Below, piece by piece: positions 36,565 to 47,925 of a DNA stretch of 64,000 nucleotides. This stretch comes from Klebsormidium nitens (taxonomy: Eukaryota > Streptophyta > Klebsormidiophyceae > Klebsormidiales > Klebsormidiaceae): contig DF237091.1 in the NCBI GenBank assembly GCA_000708835.1, positions 111,095 through 175,094 on the forward strand. Direction: 5' to 3'. The notes below the pieces were generated by a model. The model was given only the letters and a program-made list of their open reading frames with translations. It was not told the DNA's origin and did not search any database. Both the position numbers and the translations under genes were made by a program. Every line of letters starts with the position of its first letter. Position 1 is the first letter of the stretch.

Positions 36565-38575
36565 CTAATCTCGCTCACGGTAAAGCCGCATCGTCGTTTG
36601 CACAATTCTGACGTACTCGTAGAAGAGTTTGGACTGAACTCCTTCCAGGCCGTCCCGGCACACCCGGTTGCTTCCCGTCAGGTTGTTGCAGGGGCTTCCG
36701 CCGACGATGAGATCGATGCCCCCCTCTTCATCGACCATTTGCCTCAGCTTTTCGTCTGTTATGGTCGTCACGTCACCCAGGCGTTGGAGTGCGTCAGGCG
36801 GCTTCTCGTTGGATCTCCACCTTAGGGAAACGGCCTGTACAAGAGATGCTCGTGGATCTCAGAAAGCTTATTCAATTGTGTTCTACGATGTGTGTCAAAG
36901 TTGTCCACCTATGTTTCATTGGTGGAGCCCGGGAGAACATTTGAGCGCTCCTTTTTGGTCCCACATGATGAACGGCCGGTGGTAGAAACTCCAAGCCAGA
37001 TAAGAATGAATCACTCAGAGATGTTGAAAGATTGCCTGTACGACCGCTGTTTGGCATCGACTGGGCATTGCTAAGCGTAGTTCGAGCACAAACGAATGTC
37101 AGAGCTACAATTTTGGGTCAACGTCCTGACACGCCGCTCACAGACACCGGCGATCAAAAAACGAATCCCTTACATATTGCCGCTATCTTTCTTCGTCCAT
37201 ACATTTTCAAAGAAGGAAGGGGAAGCCGTTTCATTAGCGGCTTGCCTCTGAAGGAGTCGTTTACATAGTTCCAGGTTGAACCCAGTCACTTTCAGCTGAA
37301 AGGAATCGAGCTTACCTCTTGAGCGTCCGCATTGATCTCGGACGTCCAGTACCGCCGCACCTTGATCCCCAGTCTGTCCAGGGCCACCGCCGCCGCCCCA
37401 ATGCCGTCGAAAAGCGAGAGAACGCTGAGCCCGTCCGGATGCGCCTCTCGCTCCCGCCCCCGTAGCGGCGACAGCAGATGCATCACCGTATCCACTTGAA
37501 ACGACTCCCCGAGCGCTTTCACCCTCTCGACGCTCGAGCCAAAGCACGCGGTGTGGTCTTCCGGGAAGCCCATGACCGTCTCGATCTCGCGCGCCTCCAG
37601 CCGCCGCAGCCGGCCGCCCGCCACCCACGCCAGGTTGTGGTACGCAATCATTTCTAGAGACTTGGCGGGCGGGGCCGCCTCCCCCAGCGTTGCCAGCTCG
37701 TTGTTCAGAAACGCCAGCCGGCGGGGCCAGATCGTCTGCGTGTTGATGCAGCGCAGCTTCTTGCGCTTGTCCCAGGGGGGAGTGCCTCGGAGGTGGCTGG
37801 GGGGCAGCACCGACTGCATGGTGATGAGCTCTTTCCTCGGGTCGGGCACCGGTGTGCGCGGGTGGGGGGGCAGGTTGTGCACATACTTGCGCGCGCGCTG
37901 ACATGCCGAGAAGAGGTCGGAGTTGAGCGCCTCAGCGGGCAGCTCGAGCTCTTTCTCGATGATTCTCCAGGTGCCACGTGGCGCGTTGACTACGTTCTCG
38001 AAGAGGAACATGGGCTTGGCGAGCTGGCCGTCCGTCCAGAGCGCGTCAGCCTCGTGCTGACGTGGCGCCGCCCCATTGGGTCCGCATGTACTGGGGCCCG
38101 GGTTTGCTTCGGCTCCGTGCTGACGTGGCGCTCTCTGATTGGTTTGGCGGGTGCTTGGGCCAGGGTCCGCAACAGGGGCTGCTTCCAAGTCGGAATCATC
38201 ATCGCTCTCAATCATTGGCTGTGAGCCGAATTGCGCAAATTGCTCTGCAATCAGCCGATCCGCCTCTTCCTGCGGGTTGCGGCTGTCAAATTCATCCTGT
38301 AGACTGTGTGCTATGGCTAAATCCAGCTGATCGTCTTCTGGAGCCGCTTCGCTGCTCAAAAGATCCGGCCCACGGAGGCGACGTGCCTCAGCTTCTTCTG
38401 CCTGGTTGATTTCATCGAGCACCGCATCAAGGTCCCGGACTGAATCTATCTGCTCACGCAGCTCCACTCGCATCCTTGCATCCTCCCGGCAGACGGTCAC
38501 ATGTGCTTCGTACTCGGCTGGCAGTCGGAGGTCCGGATAAGCGCAGACCTCGCATGCGCGGACGTCACGTGCCAT
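36565..38575 (-). CDS. DRM: Domain-rearranged DNA (cytosine-5) methyltransferase, DRM type, with UBZ-like finger and UIM
   Basis: In plants DRM enzymes place CHH/de novo cytosine methylation in the nucleus. There are two exons, 37316-38575 and 36565-36834 (GTAAGC donor, CTTGTACAG acceptor, phase 0), coding 509 residues. The ATG at 38575 is the first in-frame ATG. The methyltransferase half shows the permuted order: MFLFENVVNAPRGTWRIIE, KYVHNLPPHPR, WDKRKKLRCINTQT, EIETVMGFPEDHT and LGESFQVDTVMHLLSPL come first. The cofactor motif LSVLSLFDGIGAAAVALDRL follows, and then catalytic IDLIVGGSPCNNLTGSNR in exon 2. The Cys of the PCN motif is present. The C-terminus ends soon after LFYEYVRIVQ, as in DRM2. 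The N-terminus is unusual: instead of UBA domains I see CEVC-x13-HVTVC (UBZ4-like zinc finger) and DDQLDLAIAHSLQDE, a good ubiquitin-interacting motif. Confidence 0.9.
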
Positions 38576-39796
38576 GGCGGAATGACGCACGTGTGGATAG
38601 GCGCCCTCCCAACTTGAACTCGAATCTTCTAGGTACTGTGCTTGTCAGCTTGGCAGTCTGCTAGACAATCTGCGCATTAGTGCTTAAAGACACTAGTGCC
38701 TCAAATGAGATCCTAAGACTCTTGCTTTGAAATATGATTAATTTGGGTTTAATGATCTAGTAGCCATCCAAATGGCGGAAGGCCAGGCAAGGAAAATGTT
38801 CAAATGAGAGTCTGTAAGACCATGAGCTGCCGTCTGCTGCCAAAGCCCCACCTGAGACTCATCACTCCCTTATCGTTCCCACTGTTCTCATTGTCGAGTC
38901 CTAGCACGCACAAGACATATATAGGTAGCTGCTGGGAGGCTCCAAGGGAGGGGCGGTCCGAGTCACTACCCCCAAAGGTTGGAATAGAGGCGCGTCTGCA
39001 CGCTCAGAAACGAGACCCTATGCTAAAACCTCTCCTGATCCATTTATGGTACCCTTTGGCATAACCCGGCCGCTGAATGCCTCGTTTTGAACCCCTTTTC
39101 TAAAACCAAACCGTTTCATCTGTCTCGTTTCCTCTCGCTTTTCGACTATCTGGAAGCCAATTTGACCAATTTGTACGACAACGAGACGAAAAGCACTCCG
39201 TTTCTTGCTTCTGACTCAAAATCAGAGTCAGAAACCAACCACGTATGCCACTTCTGGCCCTACCACCAGCCCGGGCTTTTGCAATAGCCTATCACATAAC
39301 CAGGCAAGCATTTAATGGGACCCTTCACCTATAACCGGCGTCATGGCTGGAGGCAGTTCTCATAGCCCTTCGATAGACGCGGCTCTCTTCCATGACATGC
39401 CAATTTCAGGGGGTAGTGACCGCCCCTCCGCTCCAAGCCCCTCGAAGCAGCGGCCGGGCACCTCTGACTGTACGGGGTGTAACACTTGCAGGCTGCTCTG
39501 GCCGCCTGTCGTTACTGTCGCAGAGGCCTGGCTGCAGCGCTGCGAGAGCGCTGCAATGCATGATGATAGGTAGGTATACTGTCTTGTTTTCTCGACTCGA
39601 TCTGCGAGACCTGCTGCATGAGGCTGTGGACGTCCCTGGGGCCAAGACTGCGAATCCGTCGACGTTTCAATAAGTTATAAGCCGTCGATCAGTAACTTAA
39701 TCTGATTCAACTGAGCAGGGGGGAATCTAATCGGACGGTCACCGGGCCAATCGGACGGCTGGCTCTGCCGCCGTCCAGGATCGGATTGATGCGCCA

Positions 39797-39890
39797 AACG
39801 GGGCGCAGAGCGCCCCGGGGCAAATCCTGGCGCCCCCGGGCGGAAGCCCGGGGCGCCAGAGCGCCCTGGGCCGCAGGCCCCGCCTACTTT
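39797..39890. repeat. GC-rich palindromic cluster 1
   Basis: The cluster has dense hairpin-forming sequence: GGCGCCCCCGGGC and GCCCGGGGCGCC form a near-perfect stem round a GGAA loop. It is flanked by further GCGCCC and GGGCC blocks. The surrounding DNA is ordinary in composition. A related cluster lies about 500 bp downstream. Confidence 0.75.
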
Positions 39891-40309
39891 TGAGAAGTAC
39901 TAGGATCCAGGCCGCCTCAACCGGGAACTCTTGAATTTGATTTCCAAGTACAGATTATAAGAGCAATTGCACATATGAGGACACAACGGAAGCCCATATG
40001 GTTCCAGGAGGTGGAGATAAGCACTTGCAGTGAATTGAAAATGCTACGAATTTCAAGTCGAGCTCTCTACACTTAGCCAAGTTTCATGATAAATCTGCAA
40101 GGATATGCTTCGATAAAGGCAATTGTTCCTATAGTAGGACCTGCTTTGGATACGAGGGCACGGATTCTTTTTGACTTTTTGCCGACTGCTTGTTATACGG
40201 TCCGTATACCGTAGTCTGTAGACAGACGTCTTGAGGCACAGGAGGCAGCCCAGGACCGGTATGCACGAATTCGGCTCGGTTAAACACAGCTTCCGCCAGA
40301 ATGCCTACT

Positions 40310-40400
40310 GTACCGGGCGCTGGCGCCCGGGCTTGGGCGCCCCAGGCAAGCTGGTCAGCGCCCCGGGGCGAAGCCCAGGGGCGCCACGGCACCTCCGGGC
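40310..40400. repeat. GC-rich palindromic cluster 2
   Basis: It contains CGGGCGCTGGCGCCCGGGC and GCCCCGGGGCGAAGCCCAGG, which fold into GC hairpins. It shares the GCGCCCCGGGGC core and a trailing GGCAAAATCCTG-like end with cluster 1 (GGCAAATCCTGG), so both derive from one element family. Confidence 0.75.
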
Positions 40401-41400
40401 AAAATCCTGCTAGAACCCCTGGTAGAGCAACCGTCGGCGTTGAACTGCAATCCGGCGAAGAGTAACTTCATGTCTGGCCCAGTCGAAGTAATCTGACAGT
40501 CGGTGAGTCGGCTGTTGCAACCTCTGCAAGTTGCATCATGCAGCGAAGTGTGCGGCAGCCAGCTGGCCCTACCTAATCACAGAATACAATACTGTAGGCA
40601 ACCCTACCACCAGACTGCTGGACTGCCATGCTAAGGTAGGTACTACGGTACCTACACCGACAGTTGCTGCTCAGTCATGATTGATGCGCACTTTGCACTG
40701 AACGAATCCTTTGGTAGGGCTGCTGTAAGCTCACATTGCGCATTAACAGCACGCTCATGCACTTGCCGGTAAAGCCAATATTGTTTCAGCTCTCAGCTCA
40801 TGATCTTCTTGCAAGCTAAGGATTCCTTGAAGAGAAGGGGCGCGATACTGGACACGTGACGATCAGTAAGCTGTGCACAATGCGTAATAAAGGTGCACAC
40901 TGCACAGCACGTGGACGTCATGAACGCTGCACTGGCAGCCTGATAATTGGACGCCTAAGCCACGACTAGGTAGCTAGCTAGCTCAATCTGGCCAATACCT
41001 ATAAGTACAAGTGCTTCAGGTTTCAGGATTCCTAAGATTTAACAGTGAGCATGCAGGATAGGATAGGTACATCTGAACAAAGACAGTTTCTAACTGCTGT
41101 AGCGTCAGAGCACAGCTGCTGCTTGTAACTGAAGTCGGCTGATGTATAACTCACAGCTGGTGGCGGTTCATATACTTCAACTTCAGCAGCTGGGCGTCGA
41201 CTACCTACCGTATCCCAACATACGGTGTACCTAGGCGGATGAGTCCTAGCACAAGTCCTGCACACCCTTGCGATTGCAGGCCGTCCTCGGCCCACAGGTG
41301 ATCATCCCACTCAACCCACCATGACAGTCTCAGTCGCCTAGCTTCAAGTAAGAAGAAACAAGATCCTTTCGACCTGCAGGCCTACTTTGAGTACCGTCCT

Positions 41401-44400
41401 TTGATGAAAGCGAAGCAGCAAATTGAAGAAGGCAGGTTGGCAGACATTCCTGCTGGCAGATATATACCCAAGTCTTTCCTGCCGTCGTTCAATGCTTCTT
41501 GCACCTCTCCCGCCAGGATGAATCCCATTGCTGCCAAAACGAGTCCTCATCTGGCCGACTCTTTTGGCTTCTGGACAAATAAGGGAGGTGTAGGGAAGAC
41601 AACGCTTTGCTATCATGCGCTTATCAAATATGCGCAACAGCACCCTTCAAAGAAAGTCCTGGTAATAGATGCCGATCCACAGGCGAACCTATCGATGCTG
41701 CTGCTCAACTCTGTCAGAGCTAAAGTGAGAGAGGATGGCACGGAGAGTCCAACGGAGTGGATTAGAAATGATGGGAGTCAGACTATTGTGAGCCTTCAGA
41801 GGGAGGCGGTTGATGACGACGGTCAATGTCCACGCACGATTGTGGGCTACATTATGAGTTACGGGGGCATCCAGCCAGTCCTGCCGCTTCCCAGCTTTGA
41901 CAGATTCCTGGTCCATGTGCACACCTACAACCCACAGCTTCCCGAGAATATCCATCTCCTGTGCGGGGACTCGAATCTTGAGATCCTTTCCGCTCTCATG
42001 GTGGTGAACGCCAAGAACACGGTTTCCAATTGGATTATGCTCCACCGCATCCTGGAGAAATTCATCACGAGTTTTGCCGACCAGCAGGGTTTGCAAGGGT
42101 CCCAAACGACGGCGTTCATTGACACCAATCCCGCCTTTACAATCTACACCGAGGCAGCTCTTGTGGCCACCAAGAAGCTCATCATCCCAGTCAACTCCGA
42201 CGACTTTTCAGTGGAAGCAGTCAGGAAAATGTTCTCCACACACTGTACGCCACTGCGCCCATTGCAGGGCCCTTCTCTAACGTTGCGCAAGACGTTGGTG
42301 TCTTTGCTGCAAAGGCCACAGCAAACCAGGTGAATCTGCCGAAAGTTCACCTCCTCGTGCAAAACAACACCAAGATACGGGAGACCAGGGCCGTCCAAGC
42401 AACAGCAGTCATGGGCTTGAGGCTGGTAGAGGCGTTGCAGGAAGGGTATAGAGGGCATTCTCAGCACTTCACGGAGGCAGTGCCTGTGGCTGCAGACAAC
42501 GACGGACTCTTCAAGCAGGCATACCTGCTGGAGTTTAAGGACCTCCATGGTGCAGGGATCACAACCGCGCACTTTGGTGCTCCGCTGAGCTTCGTGCTGC
42601 AGGCAGACACGATGGACGATCCAGTAAAGGCTCGCTTGAGAAGAGCAATCGGTGAGTACTTTGGAAAGCACTACAAAGGGGGCTCCGCAATGCAGCCCGC
42701 TGGAGAAGCGGTTGAGGCCCTCGTGCAAGCAATGACGAGGCGGCCAAGCCAAAGGATGGGCCTAGTCAACGGCGCGGGTCGGGCGGGTAAGCATGGCAAA
42801 GGGGGCGGGGGAGGGGGAGGGGGCGGCGGGGGCGGCGGCGGGAGCGGAGGTAAGGGCAGCGGCGGCGGCGGCGGCGGCAAAGGCGGCAAAGGCGGCAAAG
42901 ACGGGGTCGGGGGCGGGACCGACAGTGAGCAATGAAATTTCCGGATATTTTTTCCACGTTTCAGAGCAATCATACGCAGACTCTGTTGTCAGTCAACACA
43001 GCCAAAAGAATCGCAGCAAATGCTCCCATATACGGTATCCTGGACAGTATATTGTAGATGACTTTTTGTTGAGGCGGATCAAAGGCAAAGGCTTCCCGTG
43101 ACGCTGATTTCTGGAAAGACTCGTCTGTTTGGAGCATTTTTCGATGCAAGCCCGAGCTTAATGACAAAGCGTCTCTGAAGCCCTGCACCCAAACGTCCGC
43201 TTTGCGAGCCAAGAGTAACCTTCTTCACCTCAAACTCTGTAAGTGCTCAAAGTGGTGTTCATGTCACAAGCAAGGCAGACTTCTCAGATACGAGTGAGTC
43301 GCACATGTACAACAGATCAGGATACGGAAAGAGAAAAGAGATTAACAAAAAGACGTTTCTCCGTCTATGCGTCTGCGAACAGGGAAAATGGTCTTCCCTT
43401 CATGACAAACGCGCTTCATTGCAGACGATTCCGACGATGACAGGCCGTTGCGACCTCTTTCGTCCCCTTCCCCCAAGCCGAAAAAGCCGAGCACGAGTGA
43501 AAAGAAGGGGGATGGCAAGAAGGCGCAGAAGAACGGTGAAGACCATGGTGAGTTGTACTCTCATAATTGCGAAAAGCAGAGTTAGCTCGAAAGGAAGTGC
43601 CATGCATTGTATTTGCATAAGACCAACTCTTAGCAGCAGCGCTGACATTCTTGTGACATCACTTGGTTGTGCAAGCGGTCTAGTGCTTCGACGGGGGTGC
43701 GGCCAGAACGGGAGGCTTGCGCTCCGTTTAGAACTCACAAATATCCTCATATGTACTCGGACAATTTCTGCATCGCGGACTTCCTTGAAAAGAGCACAGA
43801 TCTGCAGAATTCACCTTCATTAAGGAGCGCCTTGATCAATAACCTTGCGAAGCAGTACGATCCCCTCTCAAAGTCGTCAGGCCGTTACCTCTGTTCTTGC
43901 GCGTTCCGTGCAGTTCGGTCAGCCGTTGCCATGCTGGGCAACAAACTGCTGCTGAAGAAGCTGAAGAAGCTGGGCGTCGACACCAATGGCATCAACGAGC
44001 GCCAGAACCTCGATAATCTGCTGATGAAAGCACTGCCGTCGAAAGAAGGTAACGGCAGGGGGGGTGAGGATGCCGGGGGGCCCGAAGGCGGGGCTGGCGC
44101 CGGAATCAAGGCCGGTGAGCAATCAAAGTCCCGAATCCAGAAGGGTGGGATTGCTTAAAGCATTGACCTAATGGAATCAACACTCAGCGGAATTGGATCT
44201 ATTGCATGCTCCTCTTCGTTCTGTGCCGAATCTGATGAAAGGGCCTTTTTTTCTGGCGGCTTAAAGGCAAATGCTTCAAGCAAGTTGCTGTGACACCAAC
44301 TCTTCGACGAGAAGGTGTGTCTGTGCCAGTCTGGAGCAGCTTTGATCAGCAAGCGCAATCCCAAAGGACGAAGCCTCTCTGAAGCCCTGCGTCACTCCTC

Positions 44401-46568
44401 CATCGTGCTCGCCGGACCAACAATAGCCTTCTTCACCTTAGAGTAGTATGCTGGTGCTGATCATAGTGGAATTTTATGGATCATAAGCAAGGCAAACTAT
44501 CCCAGGTTCGAATAATGCAAAGTGACTCATACGGGATCTAAAAAGAGAGCAATCAGGAGTAAATTAATGTCTCGTCTATGCGTCTGAGAACTGGAAAAAA
44601 AATCCTTTCCGTAAATAGCAAATGCTCTTTGTTGCAGATGAGCCCGATGATGACAGGCCGTTGCCGCCTTCCTCGGCCGCTACCCCCAAGCCGAAAAAGC
44701 CGAAAACGAGTGAGAAGAAGGGGGTCACGAAGGCGCGAGAGAACGGTGTAGAACATCGTGAGTTGTACTCTTATAATTGCGAAAAGCAGAATCTGCTCGA
44801 AGGGAAGTGCCATGCATTGTATTTGCATAAGTACAATCTAAACGCAGCGCGGACCCCCTTGTGACGTCACTTGGGTGTGCAACGGCCCCGCAACGGGTAC
44901 AGAGCAGCCTCGTCTCTGGTGCAGCCATTGCGCTCAATTTCAAATACACAAATATCCTTATCCTTATACGTACTCGGACTTCTTTCATCGCGGACTTCCT
45001 TGAAAAGAGCACAAATCTGCAGAATTGACTTCATCGAAGAACGGTCTTAATCAATAAACTTGCAAAGCGATACAGTCCTTAAAGTGGTCAGGCCCTCTTA
45101 ATTACCTCTATCCTTGCGCGTTCCGTGCAGTTCGGTCAGCCGTTGCCATCCTGAGCACCAAACTGCTGCTGCAGAAGCTGGAGGAGCTGGGCATCAACAC
45201 CTTTGGCATCAAAGAGCGCCAGGACCTCAATAATCTGCTGGTGGAAGCACTGCAGTCGAAAAGAGGTAAGCAAGCGCCTTATTACTCTGCCAGGACTCAC
45301 CATGCGAGTCCCTTCGGCCCCTGGTCCTGCTTCATATTCTCAGTGGGAATTCTGATCTAGTGCTGTCAGAACTGCGTCTTGGAACTGTCACAAGTGCTGT
45401 AGTGCTTGATCCTGCAGAACCGTCTTCGGGTTTCTGATTCCAAGTCTTTGTTTTGTTGCTCCACGAATGCGGTTTTCGATCCGTTTTAAAACGCTCGATT
45501 ACAGGATCTGGGTGTCATCTTGCTGTAGCCTCTTGAGCCAAGTGTTAAGGGCCTTCAGATAAGTGCATCAACATGATCCTTCTCTTGATGGTCCCTTCGT
45601 CATTTCTTCCCCCAAGAAGGATTCACCATGGCGACGTAGGTTGAGGCCAGTCTCCGGAAGTACAGGAAAAACCTGCTGTCTCAACCAGCGGCCACGGAAG
45701 TTTTCCGAAATGCAACCGGAGCCTGGCTTTCTCTGCCTGAGCACACTTATCTAAATTTAGATTCCAATTGTCTCAAAATCTCCACAGCGGAGAAGTCGGC
45801 CACAAAGCAAGGGAAGGGAGAGAAAACCCCGAAGCCGAAGAAGCGGAAAACCTCAGAGTCAGATGGCAAAGGAGAAGGTAAGCAGCAAGATCCTATCCAC
45901 TCTGCACTTCATGCTATGCTCTGTTCAGGAGGAACATGGACGCAGGTGCAAAGACCGTGTGTAGAATATAAAGCGAGCTGCAATGTGTTGGTGCACGGCT
46001 CGTTTGTTAGCGACATCGACGGGCGACGTATCGATTTTTCGCCGCATCGAACTGCTTTTGGAACACGTTCTGCCAACTTTCTGTTCTGGGAAGAAGCCCA
46101 AAGTACTGCTTGCGAAACTGTCGACTATTGGTTCGTTCGCACTGCTAGTCTAAAACTTCTTCCAAGGCCTCCAATGTCCACCAATCTGCTTCGAGCGAGC
46201 CAAAAGTTCAAAGTGCATGCCTGCATTAGCCTGTGTATTGCCTTCAACTGGACCCTTGTAGGATCTTCAGAGTGGGCTTTCGGTCTCCTAGGTGGTGGGG
46301 TCTTCAATTAGATGCGGAGGTTTGGTTGATGCTTCATGAGATTGAAAGTTACAAGCACCAGCGGAGATACCTCATGTACTGCTATCCATGAATAAATGCC
46401 ACGGACTATTATTCTACACATCAGTACTATTCGAACCTTTTGGTAAAAGGTGCCGAAATCTTCGACGCTTTTTTAATTCTCGGCTAAAGAACAATTGGCG
46501 AAGCCCTTCCCAAATCGAAATCACCCGCACACTCTGCAGGTCCCAAGAAGAGAGCTAAGAAGGAGTAG
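41401..46568 (+). CDS. ParA/MinD-type ATPase fused to duplicated SAP-like modules and NLS tail (one frameshift)
   Basis: Exons are 41401-42924, 43425-43547, 43914-44114, 44638-44757, 45131-45265, 45788-45877 and 46540-46568, and every junction is phase 1. The ATPase domain has the deviant Walker A WTNKGGVGKTT, VLVIDADPQANLSMLL, and FIDTNPAFTIYTEAALVATK. These are hallmarks of ParA proteins, which in bacteria position DNA using ATP. A glycine-lysine linker follows. Then come an acidic/basic linker (DDDRPL..PKPKKP) and a SAP-like helical module (LLLKKLKKLGVDTNGINERQ), both encoded twice, and finally TPKPKKRK and GPKKRAKKE, typical nuclear signals. Frame is lost near 42240: an extra CA in a CACACA run moves the ATPase C-terminal half into another frame, so the gene is a recent pseudogene or the base call is wrong. 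The frame is open upstream to 41302 without ATG, so a 5' exon is probably missing. The function in this organism is unknown. Confidence 0.75.
42797..42920 (+). repeat. Glycine-rich low-complexity coding repeat (GGN/GGCAAA)
   Basis: GGGGGC, GGCGGC and GGCAAA triplet-type repeats encode a Gly/Lys run between the ATPase domain and the linker exons. It is probably a flexible, basic linker. Such tracts are prone to length change and sequencing error. Confidence 0.85.
42925..45265 (+). repeat. Tandem duplication (about 1.2 kb) of the linker + SAP exon pair
   Basis: Unit 1 (about 42925-44114) and unit 2 (about 44115-45265) each contain, in order, a diverged intron, the PKPKKP linker exon, a second intron and the SAP-like exon. 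Matching stretches include GCCCCGAAAAAGCC-like linker bases, intron bases after the donor (GAGTTGTACTCT, AATTGCGAAAAGCAGA, CATGCATTGTATTTGCATAA) and TTCCGTGCAGTTCGGTCAGC at the SAP acceptor. Introns have diverged more than exons. Confidence 0.9.
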
Positions 46569-47925
46569 ACAACAGCCTGGAGTCCAGGGCCGCTTCTCAG
46601 ATCAATCGTTCTGTCTACAGCCCTACGCTCGGAACAGTAAATCCACTGAATTCGCCTACATTGTGGTTAGGAGCTACATCGAAAGCTATGATCAGACCAT
46701 GGAGAGGTATAAGGCCCACGTTTTTCCCAAAATAAACTCGCTCTGTAGATTTATCGAAGACTGAAGGCTGTAGCGCGATCGCTGTCGGCTGCTCCAATCT
46801 GATGTTTTGCACGAATCTTCACCAGATCGACGTATGCAGCTCTTCAAATGTCTGACCCTTCATACACCTCACCTGAGCTTTCAAAAACCTTGCGACCTGC
46901 TCCCGCTCAAGTCGAATGCATTGGATGAGCGCAGAAGCCGCATGAACTTGCAGATAGCTGCAAATGCGATTGAAATTCAGAACGCGACACTCTCACGTCG
47001 CGCTGATGCGCCGCGCGCGTGCACGTGATATTGTCTGCTAAGTGCCAGCTAGGAGCCCGGGCCGGCGGACGACTACCCGGCGTCACATGCAAGAGCTAGT
47101 CTGTTTCTTTGCCCATGCTTTCATAGAGCTTCAAAGCAAGCATCTGAGGTCCTGCATGGGGCTATCGAAGTACGTGCGCAACCTTATATACCTGTGTACA
47201 CGAGTAATTCTCAATGGACATACTAAAGGGGACATTGGCGTTCGAAACTGGTCACCGCACTCGGCGGCGATCTGCTTTCTGCAACATGGACCATAGGCTC
47301 ACGTCGGCGGCCCGGGTTAATGTTGCTTCGCGGCGTTGAATGACACGCGGCGCAACTCGCAATTAAGCTGTCAATTTCCGTCAGGTTCTCTTAAAGACGA
47401 CCATCGCGGCCACACTCCACAAAGCATGTTAAGATAGTTGTGACAAGCTCTAGGCTTGAGGTAATTCGGGCCGGTATAAACACCCTCCATACAAACTGAT
47501 TGTGGAATTCCAAAAGGAATTCTGTCCAGAGTACGAGTCAGGACTCGATCATAGCTCGATCAGCGACTAAAATTATGCACAGCAAGACAGCGCAAATCTG
47601 GACTGTCATGTTTTGGCCCATTACGGTCAGGTCAGGGACTGATCAATCAACAGAACAACTCGTTATCTTGAGTTGGCCGATACTGAATTGGCCGTCAAGT
47701 TGTAAAGTACAAGACAAGCTCCTATTGAGCTAAGTTCTCAAGTGCCAATTAACCATGGACCTGGCAATACACACCAAGCGCTGTACACGTTCTAAGCCGC
47801 AACAGCAGGCATGGTTGGGCATGCCCAACCATGCCTGCCTATAGGGAACCAAAAGCTAAGCACAATGACGTGGTCAACCTTACGTCGCTCCAAGATGAAG
47901 TCAACGAACCTCGGTCTGCAACGTC
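46569..47925. other. Convergent intergenic region, no gene seen
   Basis: This is the stretch between the ends of the ParA fusion (+) and the carrier (-). It contains a perfect 34-bp palindrome at 47805-47838 and no supported coding sequence. Confidence 0.5.
47805..47838. repeat. Perfect 34-bp palindrome
   Basis: GCAGGCATGGTTGGGCA is followed directly by its exact reverse complement, with no spacer. It lies 88 bp beyond the carrier's stop codon in a convergent intergenic region. It could act as a cruciform or hairpin, or be a terminal relic of a small transposon. Confidence 0.9.

Larger units (their letters stand above)
38576..41300. other. Divergent intergenic region between DRM and the ParA fusion
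   Basis: About 2.7 kb contain no open frame I can support. The stretch holds the 5' flanks of both genes, two GC-rich palindromic clusters, and probably an unrecognised first exon of the ParA gene, because that gene's frame stays open upstream of its first ATG. Confidence 0.45.
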
